This document shows positions 58,701-64,000 of a stretch of DNA of 64,000 bases, one piece after another. The notes below the pieces were generated by a model that saw nothing but the letters and a program-made list of their open reading frames with translations, was not told the DNA's origin and searched no databases. The translations under genes were made by a program, and so were the position numbers. The DNA is taken from assembly GCA_020796225.1 (NCBI GenBank), contig CM036754.1, positions 20,526,867-20,590,866 of the forward strand. Reading direction: 5' to 3'. Source of the DNA: Arion vulgaris (Eukaryota; Mollusca; Gastropoda; Stylommatophora; Arionidae). The first letter of the stretch is position 1, and each line of letters begins with the position of its first letter.

Positions 58701-60416
58701 TTTGATATGAACAGTTTATATGTTTATTGCTCAACATTCTTATAGTTCTTTACAATAAAACAGAAGTAATTAACTAGAAATACTTGATGTTTTTGTTGAC
58801 TACTTAACTCTTTCACGTTTAAGCCAATGGCGGAAGTCCGTGACCTTAGCACATCGATAGAGTTGCTTCCTATAGAAGTCTTTCTAGTTTTACTTCTAAA
58901 ATTTACTATAGTACTTTAACCTTGTTATTCTATTGGATTGTCCAGTTTACTTCAATTTAGTGTATAATAATATATATGTTTATTTATTGACAGTAGTTGA
59001 TCGAATTAAATTTTTTTTACTTCTTGAATTAACTGATTAAATTGAGGAAATAAATGGCAAGAGTTAAGAATGCTGTATAAATAATGATCAGATACTAAGT
59101 ACATTCTGTTGAGGGTTGTTGTTGAAGACTGGTGTGTTAGAGGAATGTGAAAACGTTAAGCAAACTATTGAGGTATGTACTTGTGGTGAAAGTCATGTAA
59201 TTTTGAAGTCAAACACATGTGGGAGGTTACTTAAGAAAACAAATAATAAATATGTCTTCAGTTTGTCGTTTTTAAAGGGTTTTAAAGCCGAAGGATTGAC
59301 TTCAGTGCACCGGGTTTTACCCGATATGGCTTGGCCCTCTCCGCAGGAATTGCACGCCACCTGCCGAGTATTGCAGCACGAACTCCATAGCTCCAACAAC
59401 AATCCTAGGGTCTGGAAAACTGCACTTGTGAACAGAACAACGTGGTCCGGATTCGAACCAACAACCTTCGACTCGCAAGGCAAATGGCTTAATCACTGAG
59501 ACCCCCTAAGTTTGTTGTGACCTGTGAAACCCAGTAGACTTAGAGGGTGAAGTCGTCAGTCTGTTGTGACCTGTGATACTCAGTTGACTTGGAGGGTGAG
59601 GTTGTCAGTTTGTTGTGACCTGTGATACTCAATAGGCTTGGAGTGTGAGATTGTCATTCTGTTGTTACCTGTGATACTCGATAGACTATTAGGGTGAGAT
59701 CGTCAGTTTGTTGTGACCTGTGATACTCAATAGACATGGACTGTGAAATCAGACAAAGAGAGATTATAGAAAACAGTGAACAGAGCATTGAAAACATTTG
59801 TTATGGGATCCCTTACAGCCATCATTGTGAACTATGAATTTTGTGGGGTGTTTTCAACATCTGATGAAGATTTCAGCTAAGCTGAGATCATTGTCTGTTT
59901 GCTCCTCCTGCCTTGCTACCACTTTTTAAGTATATTCTTGGCTCCAGCTCGCTATTTGTTCCAGAAACTGACACCATTGTTACATTTTTGACTGAATTTG
60001 TGTACTTATTTGTAGAAGTGGAGGAGAACCTGTTCTGTCTTAACATTTTATCATTATGTATTTTTGGCCACTTAAGATTGAGTTTTTGCAAAGTTTACTA
60101 TCTGGTTAACTCATTCATCCTTCTGAGCTGACATATTGACTCAGGGTATTTTTTAAGGTGGTGCAAAGCCAGTATACTGACCAATTAAGTATGCATTGCA
60201 ATATAAATGTGTCCAAAGGTAAACAAAAAATGGCAGTTAAAGTATTAATATGTTAGAATTTCAGTGATTCTTAGAAACAGCTTGATCAATGATTATTGTT
60301 TATTAGTTCTAAATTTAAAATATTACTTTGCTGCAAAACGTAATTTATTAGTGTTCTTAGAATAGTATATATATATTTATATATATATCTAAAATTTTAT
60401 AATATTATATATAATA

Positions 60417-60470
<54 letters not shown>

Positions 60471-60616
60471 TAAAAGAATAATTATTTTCCAGAGGAATAC
60501 ATCTCGTCATGGCACCAAACCTCTGAAGGTTGAGGTTATGATCAAAGAAGTAGTGGCTCATCAACAGTTTGCCTTGAAGATACTCTCATGGCTGCAGGTG
60601 GTGAATGACAAAGCCA
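52463..60616 (+). CDS. UBR1/UBR2-like E3 ubiquitin ligase, 5' part
   Basis: UBR1/UBR2 proteins recognise N-degrons (basic or bulky N-termini) and ubiquitinate their carriers in cytosol and nucleus. Confident exons: 52463-52731, 53571-53649, 56001-56102, 56923-57123, 57608-57685, 60493-60616; a probable one at 59114-59172. In order they give an N-terminal helical segment, a complete UBR box (QLCG...[31 protein letters not shown]...YC..H) and the ClpS-like N-domain ([15 protein letters not shown]... VDRE... [10 protein letters not shown]...WLQVVN). The ClpS-like part separates it from UBR3 and other UBR-box proteins. UBR1 versus UBR2 cannot be settled: invertebrates often have one gene. The RING and C-terminal exons lie beyond the window. 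Introns are filled with repeats. Confidence 0.93.
52940..53430 (-). mobile_element. tRNA-like SINE split by LINE-N
   Basis: The minus strand has the B box gggttcaacccc (52950-52965). The head continues across the LINE-N insertion (52985-53002 joined to 53396-53416). Confidence 0.6.
53003..53384 (-). mobile_element. LINE-N, 5'-truncated
   Basis: Minus strand: [23 protein letters not shown] start, then [13 protein letters not shown] / [20 protein letters not shown] and [13 protein letters not shown], with a (AAGT)n tail. A perfect 11-bp TSD cgaatgcttat is at 52992-53002 and 53385-53395. Confidence 0.88.
53571..53649 (+). CDS. UBR exon: UBR box core
   Basis: The acceptor tattttgcag is followed by g-GAC, reading [16 protein letters not shown] then [10 protein letters not shown]. 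It has the zinc ligands Cys-x-x-Cys, CF and the His pair. The donor is cgg|gtgaga, phase 0. Confidence 0.95.
53855..54130 (+). mobile_element. LINE-C 3' end
   Basis: [16 protein letters not shown], then [34 protein letters not shown] and [20 protein letters not shown] with a tgatgatgat tail. It lies in the UBR intron after 53649. Confidence 0.75.
54228..54290 (-). mobile_element. LINE-K tail fragment
   Basis: About 60 bases of the LINE-K 3' end (ttattggttactgaaatgat, acccataggtgctcagtc). Confidence 0.6.
54355..54720 (+). mobile_element. LINE RNase H fragment
   Basis: [17 protein letters not shown] (RNase H end motif), then [20 protein letters not shown]. It belongs to a LINE of I type, distinct from LINE-K and LINE-F. 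Confidence 0.5.
55169..55905. repeat. Tandem array, about 180-190 bp x 4, containing SINE-1 tail
   Basis: Four copies starting near 55169, 55348, 55538 and 55731. Each unit has an AT-rich half (cacaatattgactgaagata) and a half resembling the SINE-1 3' end (ggcacctaactggtacaatg; gtgatgtaacaagtggttgt; gagcgaagaagaagg). It lies wholly inside the UBR intron 53650-56000. Confidence 0.88.
56001..56102 (+). CDS. UBR exon: end of the UBR box
   Basis: The acceptor is ttttgtaaacag. [20 protein letters not shown] then [14 protein letters not shown] supplies the GGG-x-CDCGD signature and the last Cys/His ligands. The Asp residues expected to bind the substrate N-terminus are present. Donor gag|gtagtt, phase 0. 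Confidence 0.95.
56258..56431 (-). mobile_element. SINE-5, tRNA-derived
   Basis: The minus strand begins aagagctgcaatagtgtagtggttagtac with B box ggttcaacac; the body matches the copy at 56618-56753. Confidence 0.65.
56478..56611 (-). mobile_element. SINE-4 relic
   Basis: The minus strand has a head with ggtccaaattc in the B-box position and the ctgttcataagtg block also seen in the copy at 59273. Confidence 0.5.
56618..56753 (-). mobile_element. SINE-5, second copy
   Basis: It shares tttactcccagtgcttctc and gaccactatgatatcgtagct with 56258-56431. Confidence 0.6.
56923..57123 (+). CDS. UBR exon: linker and start of the ClpS-like domain
   Basis: The acceptor is tttttgtccttag. 67 codons: linker [18 protein letters not shown]... 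[16 protein letters not shown], then [18 protein letters not shown], the first strand and NDE-HTYD loop of the ClpS-like N-domain. Donor cag|gtatga, phase 0. Confidence 0.95.
57265..57523 (-). mobile_element. SINE-1 in a UBR intron
   Basis: Full-length reverse SINE-1, from ttcttcttgaacgctcatatcg to gcgggccccagtaacacac. Confidence 0.88.
57608..57685 (+). CDS. UBR exon: ClpS-like domain helix
   Basis: The acceptor is atttcttag. It reads [19 protein letters not shown] then ATIVDRE (26 codons), matching the helix and hinge of the UBR1/UBR2 N-domain. Donor gag|gtaaga, phase 0. Confidence 0.93.
57785..57972 (-). mobile_element. SINE-4-like relic
   Basis: A tRNA-like head at the right end on the minus strand (ggtctctgtggctagctgg) with a diverged B box (ggtttggtaatcc). 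Confidence 0.5.
58000..58720 (-). mobile_element. Old LINE-K relative
   Basis: The minus strand at 57905-58195 reads [20 protein letters not shown], parallel to ATGTISMHTLRYLLGKTEHL of LINE-K. RNase H-like sequence lies further right. Strongly decayed. Confidence 0.65.
58808..59063. mobile_element. 256-bp TTAA element next to a UBR exon
   Basis: The ends ctctttcacgttta and (reverse complement) ctcttgccattta match imperfectly and are flanked by TTAA at 58804-58807 and 59064-59067. No coding frame. It ends 50 bases before the probable exon at 59114. Confidence 0.7.
59114..59172 (+). CDS. Probable UBR exon, one base out of phase
   Basis: It reads [19 protein letters not shown] and ends at a strong donor (gag|gtatgt, phase 0). 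It fills the gap expected between VDRE and RNTSRHG, where known UBR1/2 proteins have a stretch of G-R-R-x-V-K-x-G then about ten residues with a Cys. The only acceptor (ctgttgag) leaves 59 bases, one short of keeping phase 0 on both sides. A branch-point-like tactaag lies 17 bases upstream of the exon. A missing G in the gagggt run, natural or a base-calling error, would explain it. Confidence 0.7.
59273..59508 (-). mobile_element. SINE-4, tRNA-derived
   Basis: The minus strand starts ggggtctcagtgattaagc (A box) with the B box ggttcgaatcc about 30 bases on, then the shared body to ccgaaggattgacttc on the + strand. Confidence 0.8.
59511..59755. repeat. 49-bp tandem repeat x 5
   Basis: Units of gttgtgacctgtgatactca with variants start near 59514, 59563, 59612, 59661 and 59710: a constant 49-bp period. 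It begins 2-3 bases after the SINE-4 head. Confidence 0.93.
60360..60475. repeat. AT microsatellite in a UBR intron
   Basis: A long TA run with interruptions, ending about 20 bases before the acceptor of the 60493 exon. Confidence 0.95.
60493..60616 (+). CDS. UBR exon: end of the ClpS-like domain
   Basis: The acceptor is attattttccag. [20 protein letters not shown] then [20 protein letters not shown] and A, matching the conserved KPL-V-V-AHQ-F-LK-L-WL stretch. It ends in phase 1 at gcca|gtaagt. No following exon was found to 64000. Confidence 0.94.
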
Positions 60617-60973
60617 GTAAGTGATACCTTGCTCATTTTACACACTTATAAGAGAAAATAACTTAAGTTTCAATCAAATATGTGTGTCAACAAACATTTT
60701 TAGAAGTGTAAGTTGGAAATGAGATTCTGCAGTGCTAGAAGTGCAGATCGTTGGGCTAGACATATTAATGGTGTCAGTGCTTAGGGCCTTTGAGAATCTA
60801 AATATGTGAGTGCAGTCTTTTTCCATGTGCTGATGACTATGCGATTGACTACCAAATATGTATATGCCATTAGTGATGCAAGTTTTAGTTGCTTTCCAGT
60901 AATGGTACTTTTCTGTTACTTTGTGTTAAATACTTGCTACTTTGTACCAGTAACTTAGTATTGTATTCCTATT

Positions 60974-61192
60974 CCTCTCTTACTGTTATACGTTACATAT
61001 AGGACGAGCAAGAAATTTCTCCATACCACCCTATCCCGGTTAACTCATTCAGTTTCTTCTAATGAATTAAGTCTGATATTTCACATTGCTCTCAGTAACG
61101 TTCGTTTCAGGGTTTCTCTAGGGCATCCTTTCTTTCTAGAACCATTTGCTTCACACTTCAATTCCAGCTTTGTGATTCTTTGATCATTGGAA
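60974..61192 (-). mobile_element. LINE-A 3' end
   Basis: The reverse complement follows the LINE-A end at 37420-37640 (gatcaaagaatc, ccctgaaacg, ggtatggagaaat, cgtataacagtaagagagg). Stops are present. Confidence 0.75.
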
Positions 61193-61309
61193 ATAGTGTT
61201 TGCTATTAACTGTAACTGACTGTTGTAGTATAACAAGTTATACATTAACACTAGTAAATATGCAGCCTGGTAAGTATACTTACATCTACTGCTGACAAAC
61301 AGTCTAGAG

Positions 61310-62016
61310 TAGTGCTGTCCAACGTTTTATATATTGGGGCACATCAGACTTATTATTGTTATACCTTAATAAATGGATGTTTATGTAGACTGAGATGGTA
61401 TGATAAGATTACAAACGAGGAACTCAGAGAAAGAACTAAGCAGATACCAGTGGAGAAAGAGACACGGAAGAGACGCTGGCGATGAATAGGACATACATTG
61501 AGAAGATTGACCAGAAGACAGGCACTGTTTTGGTACCTGCAGGGAAAGAGGAGTCGGGGAAGGCATAGATAGACCCAGAGAAGAGAGCTGGAGGCTGATA
61601 TTAAAAGTATAGGTAAAACCTGGAAAGAATTGGAAAGGATGGCAAGAGAGAGGAAGAGCTGGAAGAAGTTTGTTGAAGCCCTGTGCTCCATTTGGAGTTG
61701 AAAGGTCTGAAAACTCATTGTTGTGGACTCCATGTATTGATTACCATACTATTACTAATAATAAAAACGAGTAATGTTAATATAGTTGAGATGCAGACAC
61801 TTTCTCCAGTGAAAAGCAACGGGTGTGGTTAAGGGACAGTAGAATGGTTTGCAAAAGAAAAACGATTATAAAAGTGGGAAGATCGTGTTGATGGAAGTGA
61901 TACAAAGAACAGAAAAATAGTGCTTTCTTGAGAAATCTGATTAAAATTAAAACCGCCAGAGTAAAATAGGGCACCATAAATGTATGATGCGAGCATCACA
62001 GCATTGGACAGCACTG
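61310..62016. mobile_element. Non-autonomous hAT element with LINE-G inside
   Basis: The ends tagtgctgtccaacg and (reverse complement) cagtgctgtccaatg are inverted repeats. The 8-bp TSD gtctagag / gtttagag is at 61302-61309 and 62017-62024. The CAGTG start and 8-bp TSD fit hAT. LINE-G occupies 61375-61715, leaving about 0.37 kb of hAT sequence. Confidence 0.82.
61375..61715 (+). mobile_element. LINE-G 3' end
   Basis: LRWYDKITNEELRERTKQIP, EKETRKRRWR, RRELEADIKSIGKTWKELER and WKKFVEALCSIWS. It was inserted into the hAT element. Confidence 0.82.
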
Positions 62017-62351
62017 GTTTAGAGTATAGATGATATTCACCTAGATCATGCTAAAATAGTTAAAAGAAGTATTATAGAATGAATAGAACAACTATAAGAA
62101 TAAAAATGGCTGTTTGTATAATTATATGTCGTTTTACATCATGATTATAACACTTTATGTAAAATTTAAAGGGAGTAAAATACTGTAAATGCACCGCTTT
62201 GTTCAAATCTTTGAGAGTATGAAACGGCATTCCAATTCGCCCATCACTACTTGTCAGCTCTAACACAGATCATTTGCTGAAACAGAAAATAGACTCATCC
62301 ATTAGACTTTGACTTAATCAGCAGGATCACAAACGAAGCGGCTAATAGTCA

Positions 62352-62603
62352 GTGCTGTATTCTTCAAATGCTCCATATCGACCACTTGTTAATCACTCTT
62401 TGTGATTTCTATGTGATCTAAGTCATATAGCGATTGTGCGTTGTGCCAGTTATATGCCTACAAGTAGGCGAGCACATCCGATTTCTGCGATGCTTTTTAT
62501 TCACTAGGGTAACTTCCCTAGACCCTACCCCAGTCACCTCTTACAGCACTCCTTGTAGGTCACAGTGTTACTATTCTTTGGGCCCCATCAACACACAGTG
62601 TTT
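62352..62603 (-). mobile_element. SINE-1
   Basis: Full-length reverse SINE-1 (ttcttcaaatgctccatatcg to gggccccatcaacacac). Confidence 0.87.
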
Positions 62604-62746
62604 TCAAAAATTAGAAGCAATATAAATTGGTTTACGAAATAATGATTTGCTAGACATTCAATTTAAGAACAGATTTTGTGCAAGTAAACTTTAGTTTATG
62701 AAAGTAAACTTTAGAACACTTCATCCAGACAGACACTAAACTTTGG

Positions 62747-63168
62747 AAGGGTATGATGCCAAACATGGACAATGAATAAGAAACATACACAGAAAATAGC
62801 AACATACGAAATGAGATGTCCTCGCAAAGTCATCAACAACACAAGAATCGACAGAGTAATGAATACCAGCATCAGAGAAAAGGTTGGAACAAGACTGTTC
62901 TTGAATTATATAGCAAAACAGAGAATGAAGTCGTTTGGCCACTTAGTAAGAATGCGAACAGACCAAACTACCTATGAAGCTTTCCACAACAGAATATCAG
63001 GAAGGAAGGCGAGAGGAAGACCGAGAAAAGGTGGATAGATAACATAGTTGAATTCTGCAAGGGACTAAGAAAACCATCACACAAGTCACCAGAGAGGCGC
63101 AAGACAAATACATGAAACCACGACACTGGGTTAACAACCCGGTAACAGCGTGCTGACAAAAGAAGAAG
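62747..63168 (+). mobile_element. LINE-D 3' end
   Basis: ATYEMRCPRKVINNTRIDRV, KQRMKSFGHLVRMRTDQTTY and GRKARGRPRKGG match the LINE-D C-terminal block. It ends aaaagaagaag. The TSD is probably aaactttgg / aaactttag. Confidence 0.82.
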
Positions 63169-63334
63169 AAACTTTAGTTTGATAAAGAATTGGAGGCAAT
63201 AGTGATTTTCAAGTCAGGTCTAGCATAATATGAAAGTTGAAACAGAAAGACAAAATATTCACTTTAAGAAAATGTCAAAATATCCAATTGTGCCTTTGAA
63301 ATGCGCATCACTCAAATACAATTTTGGTTTGTTC

Positions 63335-63741
63335 TTTCTTTCTTTCTCGAATCCTGTTTGCCTCATAGCGTCAGGTCAAGAAGAGATTTCTAAAATGGGC
63401 CCTTGTATGCGCTTTGTAGATAGTCTCTTTCGTCGCCTCCGTTATCTCTGAGGTCCATCTTTTGCGTGGCCAGCCTTTTGCTTTGTACCCATTGTATCGG
63501 AGCAGCATTGCTCTTTGAGGTGCACTGTCTGTTGGTAATCTGCTTACGTGGTTGAACCATTTAATTTGTTGTTTCTTGATGAAATCTAGTACTGCTGTTG
63601 TATCCACTTTTTCCAGATGTTTTCATTTCTCAACCGGTCTCTTCTTGTTACACCCAGCATTCTGCGTAGACACTTCATGTCTGTCGTGACTAATTTTCTT
63701 CTATCATTTGTTGTCAGCGTCCAGGTTTGGCACTGGTAACA
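63335..63741 (-). mobile_element. LINE-E, young 5'-truncated copy
   Basis: Minus strand: IKKQQIKWFNHVSRLPTDSA, NGYKAKGWPRKRWTSEITEA, (GAAA)n tail at 63335-63347. A perfect 12-bp TSD tttggtttgttc is at 63323-63334 and 63742-63753. Confidence 0.92.
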
Positions 63742-63821
63742 TTTGGTTTGTTCCTGAACTTAATTATCCACATTTTTTAGTACATGAACAACCTTTGTCA
63801 CAAATCAGTTTTCGTAAGTAG

Positions 63822-64000
63822 AATTCTTCTTCATCTTTCAACTCCCAACGAAGCACAGGTCTTCGACAAACTTCTTCCAGCTCTTCCTCTCTCCTGCCAT
63901 CCCTCCCAACTCTTTCCATGTTTTACCTATCCTTTTAATATCAGCCTCCAGCTCTCTTCTCTAGGTATGTCTAGGCCTTCCCCTACTCCTCTTTCCCTGC
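63822..64000 (-). mobile_element. LINE-G 3' end, cut by the window edge
   Basis: The reverse complement contains ggaaaggatggcaggagag, agctggaagaagtttgtcgaag and a gatgaagaagaatt end, matching LINE-G at 44880-46045. The 5' side lies outside. Confidence 0.85.

Noticed and set aside
60617..64000. Further UBR exons
   Set aside because: The region was read for the Cys/His-rich stretch expected next, but only LINE, SINE and hAT sequence was recognised.

Overview
The window is eukaryotic nuclear DNA, most likely from an invertebrate animal and possibly an arthropod. It has spliced exons with GT-AG or GC-AG borders, no operons or ribosome binding sites, and a dense load of LINEs, SINEs, TTAA-site and hAT-type DNA elements and satellites. 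The species cannot be named from the sequence alone. Family names below (LINE-A to LINE-N, SINE-1 to SINE-6) are local labels. Most element borders were set by target-site duplications (TSDs) read by eye.

The one recognisable host gene is on the + strand at about 52.4-60.6 kb. It is the 5' part of a UBR1/UBR2-type E3 ubiquitin ligase of the N-degron pathway. Exons at 52463-52731, 53571-53649, 56001-56102, 56923-57123, 57608-57685 and 60493-60616 encode the N-terminal segment, the complete zinc-binding UBR box and the ClpS-like N-domain. A small exon at 59114-59172 completes the N-domain but is one base out of phase. A possible first coding exon lies at 48926-48964. The rest of the gene runs past the right edge.

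Regions: 0.6-10 kb has decayed LINE-B, LINE-K and LINE-A with SINEs. 10.59-14.72 kb is a near full-length LINE with endonuclease, reverse transcriptase and RNase H, but dead. 15.7-26.7 kb is a nested stack of LINEs and SINEs. 26.83-30.39 kb is a large array of about 46 copies of a 78-bp unit. 30.4-34.4 kb is a 60-bp satellite broken by at least three LINE insertions, one carrying another LINE. 34.7-46 kb holds an hAT element, nested LINEs and a 2-kb TTAA transposon with a decayed transposase. 46-64 kb is the UBR locus, whose introns are packed with SINEs, tandem repeats, TTAA and hAT elements and 5'-truncated LINEs.

Apart from UBR, the apparent genes are selfish elements. SINE-1 and SINE-2 share a head core and end in AAGAAG-type tails like the 3' end of LINE-F, so a LINE-F-type machinery probably moved them. 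Nesting with intact TSDs gives a relative order of insertion at many places. I found no CRISPR array, operon or new enzymatic system. The most unusual items are the 78-bp array with an open frame through every regular unit, the TTAA elements, the tandem array that has captured a SINE tail, and the foldback at a LINE 5' junction.
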